Shown here: one piece after another, positions 1-8,078 of the stretch | Position numbering within the stretch: position 1 is the stretch's first letter | Layout of the letters: every line of letters begins with the position of its first letter | Assembly (NCBI RefSeq): GCF_023617245.1 | Contig: NZ_CP067396.1 | Location: forward strand, 992,001 to 1,056,000 | DNA length: 64,000 nt | Source of the DNA: Lysobacter enzymogenes | GTDB taxonomy: Bacteria > Pseudomonadota > Gammaproteobacteria > Xanthomonadales > Xanthomonadaceae | Direction of reading: 5' to 3' | The notes under the pieces: model-generated | The model's input: only the letters and a program-made list of their open reading frames with translations | Databases searched by the model: none | What the model was told of the DNA's origin: nothing | Made by a program: the position numbers and the translations under genes

Positions 1-2
1 AC

Positions 3-1106
3 GCCGCATGCCTGGGCAGCGCCTTCGCCGCCACGCCGGCCGCCGCCGCGCCGCCGCCGCCCGCGGCCGAAGCCGCGTTCGACGACGGCCCCTACATCCG
101 CTACGGCGACGGCGAACTCATCGCCCGCTGGGTCTGCGCCGGCAAGGTGCTGGAGCGCCGCTACCCGGCCGCGCGCTGGCCGGTGCGGGTACCGCCGCGC
201 TGCAGTTTCGAGCGGCCGATCCTGGTGCGCGCGCCGGCGCAGCCGCCGGCCGATGCGGCGGACGCCGCGGCGACGCGGATCGCGGCGCTGTCGGACGTGC
301 ACGGCCAGTACGACTTGCTGGTGCGGCTGCTGCAGGCCCACGGCATCGTCGGCCGCGATCTGCGCTGGCGCTACGGCCGCGGCCATCTGGTCGTGGTCGG
401 CGACGTGTTCGACCGCGGCTCCAAGGTCAACCAGGCGCTGTGGTTGCTGTATTCGCTGGAACAGCAGGCGCGCGAGGCCGGCGGCGGCGTGCACTACCTG
501 ATCGGCAACCACGAGGCGATGGCGCTCGGCGGCGACCTGCGCTACGTCAATCCCGGTTACCAGCGCAGCGCCGCGGCGCTGGGCGAGACGTACCCGCAGT
601 TGTACGGGCCCGACAGCGTGCTCGGCCAATGGCTGCGCACCCGTCCGGCCATCGCCCGGGTCGGCGGCCTGCTGTTCGTGCACGGCGGCATCTCGCCCGA
701 CTACCTCGCCGGTGACGGCGACATCGAGCGCGGCAACGCCCTCTACCGCGCCTCGCTCGGCACGCCCAAGGCGGTGTGGCAGGACGATCCGCGGTTGTCG
801 CCGCTGTACAACGGCAAGACCAGCCCGATCTGGTACCGCGGCTATTTCACCGACCCCGCGCTGCAACGCGAGCAGGTCGATGCGATCGCGGCCCGGCTCG
901 GCGTCTCGCGCATCGTCGTCGGCCACACCACCCACCACCACATCGCCAGCTACTTCGACGGCCGGGTGATCGGCGTGGACAGCGGGCTCAAGAACGGCGA
1001 GAGCGGCGAGATCCTGCTGGTCGAGGACGGCCGCTTCAGCCGCGGCGCGCTCGACGGCGGCCGGCTGCCGCTGCTGCCCGGCGAGCGCCTGCGCGACGAA
1101 GACTGA
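3..1106 (+). CDS. Metallophosphoesterase (calcineurin-like), exported, 5'-truncated
   Basis: Calcineurin-like phosphoesterase, a binuclear-metal enzyme that hydrolyses phosphoesters. The frame is open from the window edge, so the start codon lies outside. The visible N-terminus is the Ala-rich end of a signal peptide followed by a Pro/Ala linker, implying export. The metal-ligand blocks appear in order: DVHGQYD (near base 294), GDVFDRG (near 400), GNHEAM (near 505), HGG (near 683) and GHTTHHH (near 922). This spacing fits the Shewanella-type protein phosphatase group. The substrate cannot be told from sequence. It ends with TGA, and no obvious terminator follows. An ATG at 147 lies inside the mature domain and is not the start. 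Confidence 0.9.
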   Translation, partial: AACLGSAFAATPAAAAPPPPAAEAAFDDGPYIRYGDGELIARWVCAGKVLERRYPAARWPVRVPPRCSFERPILVRAPAQPPADAADAAATRIAALSDVHGQYDLLVRLLQAHGIVGRDLRWRYGRGHLVVVGDVFDRGSKVNQALWLLYSLEQQAREAGGGVHYLIGNHEAMALGGDLRYVNPGYQRSAAALGETYPQLYGPDSVLGQWLRTRPAIARVGGLLFVHGGISPDYLAGDGDIERGNALYRASLGTPKAVWQDDPRLSPLYNGKTSPIWYRGYFTDPALQREQVDAIAARLGVSRIVVGHTTHHHIASYFDGRVIGVDSGLKNGESGEILLVEDGRFSRGALDGGRLPLLPGERLRDED

Positions 1107-1297
1107 ATGCGCTCGCGCGGGCGCCGTGCACCGCGCGCGTCGCGAGTGTGCGCGGCGTCGGGCCGCCGCGGCGAAGCCGATCGGAAGATGAGCGGACGGC
1201 CCGAAACTGCAATCTGCCGTTCGCATGCCTGCGTTATCCTCGCGCCGCTTGCGCCGGCGATGCCTCGCCGCGCATTCATACGACAGGAGCGGCAAGG

Positions 1298-1816
1298 ATG
1301 AACATGCGCAAGTCGGGTCGGGTCGCGGCGATCGCGGCGTTGTGGGGCCTGGCGCTGGCCGGCGCGGCGTTGCCGGCGGCCGCGGCCGATTGGGTCCACA
1401 GCGGGCGCTACCAGTACTTCAGCGAAGGTCCGCTCGGCGGCAACGGCTCCAACGGCTGCCAGGGCGGCGCCACGCCGCTGGCCTCGGGCGATTGCATCGC
1501 CGACCCGGGTACCGGCTGGGCCGCCAACTTCAACGCGGCGATGGCGGCGGCCGACGCGGTCGAAGCCACCGGCGTGTGCGTGCTGGGCTACCAGTACCCG
1601 TCCTCGTGCCGTTTCGCCGGTTATGCCCTCAACGGCCAGGGCGTGTCGGCGAGCGAGAACTTCTACGCTCCCAACGACCTGCCGCGCCCCTGCGTCGCCG
1701 GCACCCACGCGGTGGCTTACGTGATCTTCCGCCGGGTGGTCGACGCCCAGGACGGCAGCGCCGACGACCGCGGCATCGAAAGCGACTACTCGGCCGACGA
1801 GTACCAGTGCCGCTGA
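1298..1816 (+). CDS. Secreted hypothetical protein, cysteine-containing
   Basis: 172 aa, unknown function. The ATG at 1298 follows AGGAG (1285-1289) at 8 nt and opens a classic signal peptide: positively charged start, hydrophobic core around residues 9-24, cleavage near AAA-DW. The mature part is rich in Gly, Ser and Tyr and has six Cys, suggesting disulfides in the periplasm or outside the cell. No enzyme motif is visible. It lies about 190 bp after the phosphoesterase and carries its own ribosome-binding site, so it is probably a separate unit. Confidence 0.75.
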   Translation: MNMRKSGRVAAIAALWGLALAGAALPAAAADWVHSGRYQYFSEGPLGGNGSNGCQGGATPLASGDCIADPGTGWAANFNAAMAAADAVEATGVCVLGYQYPSSCRFAGYALNGQGVSASENFYAPNDLPRPCVAGTHAVAYVIFRRVVDAQDGSADDRGIESDYSADEYQCR

Positions 1817-1911
1817 GCGGGCAATGGCGCGGCCGCCGGCCGGTCCTCGAACGCCATCGGGGCTGATCGCTCCCGCCTTCCAGCGCGGGCCCGCGCCGCG
1901 TCAGCCGCGGC

Positions 1912-2340
1912 TCACGCCTGCGCGCCTGCTTCCAGCGCCGTGGCGATGCGCACCTCGCCGCTCAGCACCTTGTGGATCGGGCAGGCGTTGGCGATCTGCA
2001 ACAAGCGCTCGCGCTGTTCTTCGCTGAGTTCGCCGCGCAGGACGATATGGCGTTCGATGTCGGTGCCGGCGGCGGGCTTGCCGGCGGGATTGAAGCGCAG
2101 CGTCACTTCCACCTGGGCCAGCGGCCACTGCTTGCGTTCGGCGTACATGCGCACGGTGATCGCGGTGCAGGCGCCCAGGCTCGACAGCAGCAGGCGCTCG
2201 GGCGAGGGCGCGCGGTCGCCGCCGCCGACTTCGGCCGGTTCGTCGGCCTGCCAGCGGTGCTCGCCGTCGTCGACGAAGCTCACCGCATAGGGCGCGGCTT
2301 CGCCGCGGGCGTGGACGCTGGGGACGGTCGAAGCGGTCAT
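1912..2340 (-). CDS. OsmC/Ohr family peroxiredoxin-like protein
   Basis: 142 aa, the normal length for the OsmC superfamily of thiol peroxidases that reduce organic hydroperoxides in the cytoplasm. The two family cysteines are present: Cys58 in SSLGACTAI and Cys120 in IANACPIHKVL. The second motif is closest to the YhfA/OsmC branch rather than classical Ohr. The start ATG at 2340 is the first in frame. It is transcribed towards the secreted protein gene; the two are convergent. Family assignment is firm; the physiological substrate is not known. Confidence 0.9.
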   Translation of the reverse strand: MTASTVPSVHARGEAAPYAVSFVDDGEHRWQADEPAEVGGGDRAPSPERLLLSSLGACTAITVRMYAERKQWPLAQVEVTLRFNPAGKPAAGTDIERHIVLRGELSEEQRERLLQIANACPIHKVLSGEVRIATALEAGAQA

Positions 2341-2627
2341 GCGGATTTCCTCGGGCAGGGGCGGGGACGGCGCTGCGGCGACAACGACAGTAAGGCCGCG
2401 ACGCGGGCGACGACAGGGGGCGCGGGCGCATGCAGCGTTTCATGCCGCGAACGCCGCGGCGTCGGCGGATGGGGTAGGCGTGGCTTAGCGGCGTTGTGGT
2501 ACGGCGCCGATCCACGCCGTCGTTGCGATACAGCCGGAATCCTTCGATGTTCGCCGGATCGATGTCCGGGCGAGCATGCGTGCGCACTTCGCAAGCATGC
2601 ACGTAGCAAGCCCATTGCGATGACGCC

Positions 2628-2655
2628 CTGGGCTCCCGCTGTCGCGGGAACGACG
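2628..2655. repeat. Extragenic palindrome, CCCGC-nGCGGG type, inverted copy
   Basis: Contains TCCCGCTGTCGCGGGAACGA, the reverse orientation of the copy at 2791-2820. A weaker relative lies at 2739-2766. These resemble the common bacterial GTCATCCCCGCGAAAGCGGGGATCC extragenic repeat. Confidence 0.7.
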
Positions 2656-2790
2656 TAGGTGTGGCGCCGCGTTCTTGCCCGCGCCATCTCGCGAAGTCGA
2701 AGTCCAAAGCGTTCGGCATCGCGCTTCGACCGAGTCGGGTCCTCGCCCTCGCGGGAACGACGCGGGTGGACTCGCCGCATCCTCACCTAC

Positions 2791-2820
2791 CGTCATCCCC
2801 GCGAACGCGGGGATCCAGAG
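2791..2820. repeat. Extragenic palindrome, CCCCGCGAACGCGGGG type
   Basis: CGTCATCCCCGCGAACGCGG followed by GGATCCAGAG. The inner CCCCGCGAACGCGGGG is a hairpin with an AA centre. Same family as 2628-2655 and 3569-3600. Confidence 0.8.
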
Positions 2821-3054
2821 ACTTCAGCGCCATGCTTCGGCGGATCTCCTGTTCCCGCCTCGCAGCTACGACACCCTGCCGCGCCGACTTTGCGTTTCCG
2901 GTCCGATCGCCGGTTTCCCACGTGACCGCCTGTGCTTTTTTTCCGCCGCGCGGCCACAACCTGAAGCGTGGCCTTGCCTCCAGGTCGCGCTGGCCGGAGC
3001 CGGCATGCGATCATCCGGCGCAGCTAACGCAAGCCGTCACCAGAGCAGTAGGCA

Positions 3055-3522
3055 ATGTTCGACCGCAGTCATCTGATCGCACACTGGCGCCAGGCGCCGC
3101 CGGCGCCCGCGGGCGCGCTGGACCTCGTGGAATTCGGCCCCGGCGATTTCTCCCAGCCGGCCTCGGGCCAGGCCATCGGCGTGGTCCGCGGCGAACGCGC
3201 GAAGTTCGCCGAACCGCTGCATTTCTGGATCGCCGCGCAGCGCGCCGGCGAACGCTTCGGCGCGCGCATCGACGGCGCCCAGGCGCATCCGGGCGAGATC
3301 CGCTACATCGAGGCCGCGCTGTGCCAACCGATCGATCGTGCGGTGTTCGCGCGCATCGTCGGCGAGTACGCGGCGATGCTGCGCGCGCCGCTGCCCGCGT
3401 TCGTGCGCGAGCCCGAAGGCTGGCGCCGCGGCCTGCGCATGTACCAGCAGTTCAACGACGTGGCGGCGCTGGTCGAGACCGACCGCCACTACTTCGTGTT
3501 CGCCTGGACCTTGTCGGGCTGA
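3055..3522 (+). CDS. Hypothetical cytoplasmic protein
   Basis: 155 aa, not recognised. No signal peptide or membrane segment. The sequence has an ordinary globular composition with many aromatic and charged residues and ends in a hydrophobic segment HYFVFAWTLSG. The ATG at 3055 is the first in frame, but no strong ribosome-binding site precedes it, so the start is moderately certain. Codon use matches the chromosomal genes around it, which supports it being real. Confidence 0.7.
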   Translation: MFDRSHLIAHWRQAPPAPAGALDLVEFGPGDFSQPASGQAIGVVRGERAKFAEPLHFWIAAQRAGERFGARIDGAQAHPGEIRYIEAALCQPIDRAVFARIVGEYAAMLRAPLPAFVREPEGWRRGLRMYQQFNDVAALVETDRHYFVFAWTLSG

Positions 3523-3568
3523 GCATCGGGCGCGCCGCCCGATGCCTCATCGCCGGCTCCCAAGACAT

Positions 3569-3600
3569 CGTCATTCCGGCGAAAGCCGGAACCCATCTTG
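3569..3600. repeat. Extragenic palindrome, TTCCGGCGAAAGCCGGAA type
   Basis: CGTCATTCCGGCGAAAGCCG followed by GAACCCATC. The stem TTCCGGC/GCCGGAA has a GAAA loop. It sits between two convergent genes and could act as a weak transcription barrier. Confidence 0.75.
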
Positions 3601-3641
3601 ATCCTGCTCTTGCGCTTACCGCACGCCCACTCGCAAACCGA

Positions 3642-5750
3642 TCACTGCAACCGTATCGCCAGATCCCGCCGCCCCACCGCCTCGTTGCCGCTGTAGTCGC
3701 GCGCCACCACCCGCAAGGTGTAGTCGCCCGCGGCGAATTCGCTCGGCAGCCACAGCCCTTCGCTGACCCGCCCGCCGCGCACGGTGTTGCTGAGCACATA
3801 ACGAAAGCGCGTCACCGCGCTGCCATGCACGGTGATGCCGCTGCCCGGCGCGTAGATCGTCTGGGTCGCATCGTCCGGCGGCAAGCGGTCGAACTCGATG
3901 TTCATGCGCGGCGTTTCATAGCCCGGCAGCGGTTTGCCTTGCGCGTCGAGCCATTGATAGCCGACGGCATACAGCCCCAGCCGCCGCCGCGGCAGATTGT
4001 CGTCGACCTGGTCCCAGCCTTCGGCGACGAGCTGCAATCCCGACAGCGCGCGCGGCACGATCAAGCGGCCCTCGCGCTTGTCCTTCAGCGGCTGGCCGAG
4101 CGCGTCGAGCAGTTCGATGCGTTCCAGCCGCGGCGGCACATGGTCGGCGTAACCGACGAAGTCCAGCGCGATCGCGTTGCGCTCGAAGCCGCTCGGCCCC
4201 AGGCTCAGGTGCACGTGCGCCATCGGATTGATCGTGCCCAGTACGTCGCCGACGGCGAAGCGGGTGCCGCGGCGCAGGCGCATGCGTTCGAGCTTGCCGT
4301 CGTCGCCGTAGACCGGCTGGAAGCGGTCGGTGTCGAGCGGCTCGCCCTGCGCGGTGCGGCCCACGCGCATGTGGATGTAGGACAGCCGGCCGAGTTCGGC
4401 GCCTTCGCCGAGATTGCCGAAACCCCACGACGCCACCGGCGCGGACACCTTGGCATCGGCGATGGCCAGCACCTGCTGGCCGATGTCGCCGCGGATGTCG
4501 AGGCCGCCGTGCAGGTGGTGGCGGCTTTCGCCGTAGCCGTCGCCGCGCACCTCGCCGAGCGTGCCGACCACTTCGTGCCAGCCGTCCTGCGGCTTCAGCG
4601 GCCAGCGCCCCGCGGTGTCGGGCAGCGGATCGGCGTCGGCCGGGCCGACCGGCCCGTTGGCCGGCGGCGCCACCGCCGGCGCGGCCGGCGCGATGCGGTG
4701 CACGCGGTGGCCGTTGGCGTCGTTGAGGTACAGCGAGCCGTCGTCGGCCAGCGCCAGTCCGGCCAGGCGCGACAGGCGTTGGTCCTGGCTGTCGCCGCTG
4801 ATCAGCGCCCAGTTGCCGTCGGGGCGGATCTGCAACACGCCGCCAAGCGCCTGATCGGCGACGTAGAACCAACCGTCGTGGGTGATCGCCAGCGCCGCCG
4901 GCCGCACCAGCGGGCTGCGGTTCGATTCGCCCGGCGCCAGCGCCAGGGTCGCGACATCGCCGTCGGGCTCGACCCTGCGCAGCGCCTTGTTGCGCGTATC
5001 GGCGACCCACAGCAGGCCGCGCGCATCCAGCGCCAGCGCGGTGGGCGTGTCGAACTGGGCGATCGCCGCCGCGCCGTCGGCGAAGCCGGGTCGGCCGTTG
5101 CCGGCCAATGTGCTCACCGTGCCGTCGGGCTCGATCACGCGGATGCGGTCGTTGTAGGTGTCGGCGACGAACACCCGCCCGCGCCGGCTCACCGCCACGC
5201 CCATCGGCCCGTCGAACCGCGCCTGCGCGCCGGGCCCGTCGCGATAGCCGGGCGTGCCGTCGCCGGCCAGCGTGCTGACCACGCCCTGCCTGGAAATCTT
5301 GCGGATCGCGTGGTTGCCGGTATCGGCCACGTACAGATTGCCGTCGCCGTCCAGCGCCAGGCCCGAGGGCGTATCGAACGCCGCGGACAAACCGGAGCCG
5401 TCGACGAAGCCTTCCTTGGAACCGGCGACCGTGGCCACGCGCCCGTCGGCGCCGACCATGCGGATGCGGTTGTTGTCGCCGGCGTCGGCGATGTAGAGCG
5501 TGCCGTTGCCGGTGCGCACCAGGCCGTAGGGATCGTCGAAGCGCGCCTGCGCCTTGGCGCCGTTGCGCAGCCCGCGCACGCCGTCGCCGGCGATCCATTC
5601 CACCTGCGAGCTCCAGTCGAACGGCGTGGGCGGCGGCGGTGCCGGCTTGGGCGCGAGCAAGCCGCCGGGCTTGGGTTCGAACACGAAGGTCGCGGCGAGC
5701 GCGAGCGCGGTGACGCCGACGGCGAGCAGGATCCAGGGTTTGCGGGACAT
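3642..5750 (-). CDS. NHL-repeat beta-propeller fused to an M23-type peptidase domain
   Basis: 702 aa. The N-terminus has a single membrane-anchoring or signal segment (about residues 5-23, before FVFEPKPGG). Then come about six NHL repeats (roughly 50-360) with the recurring pattern of LALDxxGxLYVADTxNxxIR. A Pro-rich linker precedes a lysostaphin-like M23 domain (about 385-525) carrying both metal motifs, HGGLD (HxGxD, near residue 414) and HVHL (HxH, near 512). A beta-rich C-terminal domain follows. M23 enzymes cut peptidoglycan or related peptides; NHL propellers bind proteins or ligands. Since both zinc motifs are kept, activity is plausible. The combination in one chain is unusual. It is monocistronic, as the flanking genes do not share its direction closely. 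Confidence 0.85.
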   Translation of the reverse strand: MSRKPWILLAVGVTALALAATFVFEPKPGGLLAPKPAPPPPTPFDWSSQVEWIAGDGVRGLRNGAKAQARFDDPYGLVRTGNGTLYIADAGDNNRIRMVGADGRVATVAGSKEGFVDGSGLSAAFDTPSGLALDGDGNLYVADTGNHAIRKISRQGVVSTLAGDGTPGYRDGPGAQARFDGPMGVAVSRRGRVFVADTYNDRIRVIEPDGTVSTLAGNGRPGFADGAAAIAQFDTPTALALDARGLLWVADTRNKALRRVEPDGDVATLALAPGESNRSPLVRPAALAITHDGWFYVADQALGGVLQIRPDGNWALISGDSQDQRLSRLAGLALADDGSLYLNDANGHRVHRIAPAAPAVAPPANGPVGPADADPLPDTAGRWPLKPQDGWHEVVGTLGEVRGDGYGESRHHLHGGLDIRGDIGQQVLAIADAKVSAPVASWGFGNLGEGAELGRLSYIHMRVGRTAQGEPLDTDRFQPVYGDDGKLERMRLRRGTRFAVGDVLGTINPMAHVHLSLGPSGFERNAIALDFVGYADHVPPRLERIELLDALGQPLKDKREGRLIVPRALSGLQLVAEGWDQVDDNLPRRRLGLYAVGYQWLDAQGKPLPGYETPRMNIEFDRLPPDDATQTIYAPGSGITVHGSAVTRFRYVLSNTVRGGRVSEGLWLPSEFAAGDYTLRVVARDYSGNEAVGRRDLAIRLQ

Positions 5751-5886
5751 GCGGTTCCTCGGGGCGCGCGCCGCATCGCGGACGCGGCGCGCTCAAGCGC
5801 CCGATTCTATGTCAGCGCGTCTGGGACGGCGCGCGGCATGTCCGCGCTGCGTCGCGTCGCGCCGCGCATCGCCGCCGCGCCGTCGC

Positions 5887-6813
5887 TCAGGCCGCGCCGA
5901 TCCAATGCGCGGCCAGCGCGCGCGCCGCATCGGCCAAGATCGAATCGCGCGACGTATTGTCCCCCGACGCGCCGGTGAGGTAGCTGGCGATCAGCACCGG
6001 CTTGCGCCGGCCCGGCCAGACGATAGCGACGTCGTTGGCGCTGTCGTGGCCGGTGCCGGTCTTGTGGCCCATGCGCCAGCCCGACGGCAGGCCCGCGCGC
6101 AGGCGGCGCGGGCCGGTCGTGGCGGCGAGCATCCACTCGGTCAGGCGCTGGCGCGACGCGTCGCCGAGCGCATCGCCGAGCAACACCGCGCGCATGGTGG
6201 CGAGCATGGCGTCGGGCGTGGTGACATCGCGCGCGTCGCCGCCGGGCAGCGGCGCGCCGGGCGTGCGCTGCACCTGGGTGACCGCGTCGCCGAGGCCGCG
6301 CAGGAACCCGTTCACGCCGGCCGGATCGCCGGCCAGCGGCAGCAGCAGATTGGCGGCGGTGTTGTCGCTGACCGTCAACGAGACCTCGCACAGACGCGCG
6401 ACGCTGGCGCTGCCGCCGTTGCGGGCGAGCGCCGCGGTGGCCGGCGAATTGGGCACCAGCGCGTTCGCCGGCACGGCGATGCGCGCATTCAGGTCGATCT
6501 GGCCCAGCTCGGCCTTGCGCAGCACCGCGGCCACCAGCGGCAGCTTGTAGGTGCTGCACATCGGGAAGCGCTCGTCGCCGCGCATCGACCAATGGCGCGC
6601 GTCGCCGGTGTCGAGCACGGCCACGCCGAGGCGTCCGCCGCTGCGCCGTTCCATCGCGGCCAGGCGCTCGCGCAGCGCTTGGTCGCTGTCGGCGCGCGCG
6701 GCCGCTGCGTCGCGGCCTCCGGAACGTTGCGCCGCCAGCGCGCCGGCGAGCGGCGTGGCGCCGACGGCGAGGGTCAGGGCGATGGCGCTGTGCAGGAAAT
6801 CGCGTCGTTGCAT
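5887..6813 (-). CDS. Class A beta-lactamase-like protein lacking the Glu166 motif
   Basis: 308 aa. The ATG at 6813 gives a Tat-type start (MQRRDFLHS) and a hydrophobic signal, so it folds before export to the periplasm. Class A signatures: nucleophile box STYK (87-90), SDN (149-151) and KTG (251-253). The omega-loop differs. Where the neighbour has RNEPELNTAIPGD, this protein has RTPGAPLPGGD (from residue 183), two residues shorter, with no Glu166 and no Asn170. In class A enzymes Glu166 activates the water that deacylates the enzyme. It may therefore bind or be acylated by beta-lactams without efficient turnover, or use different chemistry. It is a tandem paralogue of the next gene. No AmpR-type regulator adjoins it. 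Confidence 0.9.
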   Translation of the reverse strand: MQRRDFLHSAIALTLAVGATPLAGALAAQRSGGRDAAAARADSDQALRERLAAMERRSGGRLGVAVLDTGDARHWSMRGDERFPMCSTYKLPLVAAVLRKAELGQIDLNARIAVPANALVPNSPATAALARNGGSASVARLCEVSLTVSDNTAANLLLPLAGDPAGVNGFLRGLGDAVTQVQRTPGAPLPGGDARDVTTPDAMLATMRAVLLGDALGDASRQRLTEWMLAATTGPRRLRAGLPSGWRMGHKTGTGHDSANDVAIVWPGRRKPVLIASYLTGASGDNTSRDSILADAARALAAHWIGAA

Positions 6814-6841
6814 GTCCGGCTCCTTGCGGTGAGGAGCCTGG

Positions 6842-6900
6842 ATTATTCGAAGCGGGCCGCGCGGCCACAAACGAAGAATTCTCGCCCCAGGCAAAAGATT
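6842..6900 (-). promoter_or_regulatory. Upstream block of first beta-lactamase, shared with the paralogue
   Basis: The block contains GATTATTCG, then CACAAACGAAGAATTCTCG and AGGCAAAAGATTTCCT. The same elements recur in the same order upstream of the second beta-lactamase (7864-7925). The upstream control region was therefore duplicated with the gene, or is under common selection. It is AT-richer than its surroundings and probably holds the promoter. Confidence 0.6.
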
Positions 6901-6937
6901 TCCTCGCAGCGCGCCGGCGCGCGCCGCGATGCCGCAT

Positions 6938-7837
6938 TCAGGCCGCGATCCAATGCGCGGCCAGGGCGCGCGCGCAATCGGCGAGGATCGCGCTGCGCTG
7001 TTCGTCCTCGCCGCGGGCCTGGGTGAGGTAGGTGACGACGAACACCGGCTTGCGCCCGGTCGGCCAGACGATGGCGATGTCGTTGGTGGTGCCGTTGCCG
7101 CTGCCGGTCTTGTCGCCGATGCGCCAGTCTTTCGGCAGGCCCGCGCGCAGGCGCTTGTCGCCGGTCTTGTTGGCGATCAGCCAATCGGTCAGTTGCTTGC
7201 GCGAGGCCGCGCCGAGCGCGTCGCCGAGCAGCAGCGTGCGCATGCTGGCGAGCATCGCGTTGGGCGAAGTGGTGTCGCGCGGGTCGCCGGGGATCGCGGT
7301 GTTGAGCTCGGGTTCGTTGCGGTCCAGCCGCGTGACCGCATCGCCGATGCCGCGCAGGAACCGGGTCAGCCCGGCCGGATTGCCGACCAGCGGCAGCAGC
7401 AGGTTGGCGGCGGGATTGTCGCTGAGGGTCATGGTCGCCTCGCACAGCTGGGCGACGCTGGCATCGCCGCCGGCCTCGGCGATCGGCGCGGTGAACGGCG
7501 CGTGCGGCAACAACGCCGACTTGGGCACGGCGATGCGCTGGCGCAGGTCGAGATCGCCGCGGTCGACCTTGTGCAACACCGCCGCCGACAGCAGGAACTT
7601 GAACGTGCTGCACATGGCGAAGCGCTCATCGCCGCGCAGATCGAAACGACGGCCGTCGCCGGTGTCCAGCGCCGACACGCCGAGACGGCCGCCGCTGCGT
7701 TTTTCCAGTTCCGCCAACTTCGCCCGCAGCGCTTCGTCGGCCGGTGCCGGCTTGAGCGCGGCGGCGCCGAAACTGGCGAACGCGCCGCCGGCGAGCAGGG
7801 CGGTGCCGGTGAACTGGAGGAAATCGCGTCGTTGCAT
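6938..7837 (-). CDS. Class A beta-lactamase, Tat-exported
   Basis: 299 aa, hydrolyses beta-lactam antibiotics in the periplasm. The ATG at 7837 gives a twin-arginine signal (MQRRDFLQF) and an Ala-rich h-region. All catalytic motifs are intact: STFK (77-80), SDN (139-141), EPELN (175-179, the Glu166 loop) and KTGSG (243-247). It lies 124 bp upstream of its paralogue in the same direction. Each gene has its own conserved upstream block, so they may be separately transcribed. Spectrum cannot be inferred reliably from sequence. No adjacent ampR gene is visible. Confidence 0.95.
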   Translation of the reverse strand: MQRRDFLQFTGTALLAGGAFASFGAAALKPAPADEALRAKLAELEKRSGGRLGVSALDTGDGRRFDLRGDERFAMCSTFKFLLSAAVLHKVDRGDLDLRQRIAVPKSALLPHAPFTAPIAEAGGDASVAQLCEATMTLSDNPAANLLLPLVGNPAGLTRFLRGIGDAVTRLDRNEPELNTAIPGDPRDTTSPNAMLASMRTLLLGDALGAASRKQLTDWLIANKTGDKRLRAGLPKDWRIGDKTGSGNGTTNDIAIVWPTGRKPVFVVTYLTQARGEDEQRSAILADCARALAAHWIAA

Positions 7838-7863
7838 GGGGGAACTCCGTCGGGGCGAGCCGC

Positions 7864-7925
7864 GATTATTCGCAGGCCCGGCGTGATGCCGCAAACGAGG
7901 ATTTCTCGCGGGAGGCAAAAGAAAT
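7864..7925 (-). promoter_or_regulatory. Upstream block of second beta-lactamase
   Basis: Counterpart of 6842-6900: GATTATTCG, GCAAACGAGGATTTCTCG and GAGGCAAAAGAAATCCTTGC in the same order and spacing. Conservation between otherwise diverged intergenic sequences suggests a promoter or regulator site. Confidence 0.6.
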
Positions 7926-7994
7926 CCTTGCGGCGCAACGCGATTTGCCCAAGCGGTCCGTTCGCCCAAGTTCTGCTGGCCGCGGCGCCCCGCC

Positions 7995-8077
7995 GTGGGA
8001 GGGCCTTGAGGCCCGATGCTTTCGTTTCAGGGCGCGGCGATCCAGGTGGAACGCATCGGGCCTGAAGGCCCTCCCAC
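7995..8077. repeat. Family A hairpin repeat (GTGGGAGGGCCTTnAGGCCC)
   Basis: An inverted pair: GTGGGAGGGCCTTGAGGCCC at the left and GGGCCTGAAGGCCCTCCCAC at the right. Each half also folds on itself. It ends two bases before the MFS stop codon (8079-8081), so it could serve as a 3' stability or termination structure for that transcript. Confidence 0.85.
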
Positions 8078-8078
8078 G

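Larger units (their letters stand above)
2341..3054. other. 714-bp non-coding stretch with extragenic palindromes
   Basis: No convincing gene. It lies between the divergently oriented OsmC gene and a hypothetical gene. It contains three copies of a short palindromic repeat family (listed separately). The reading frames crossing it are repeat- and GC-driven and cover no recognisable domain. Confidence 0.6.

Noticed and set aside
2661..5978. 1105-codon open frame antisense to the NHL/M23 gene
   Set aside because: It is Arg/Ala/His-rich without domain logic, runs opposite a gene with clear motifs, and is explained by high-GC third positions.
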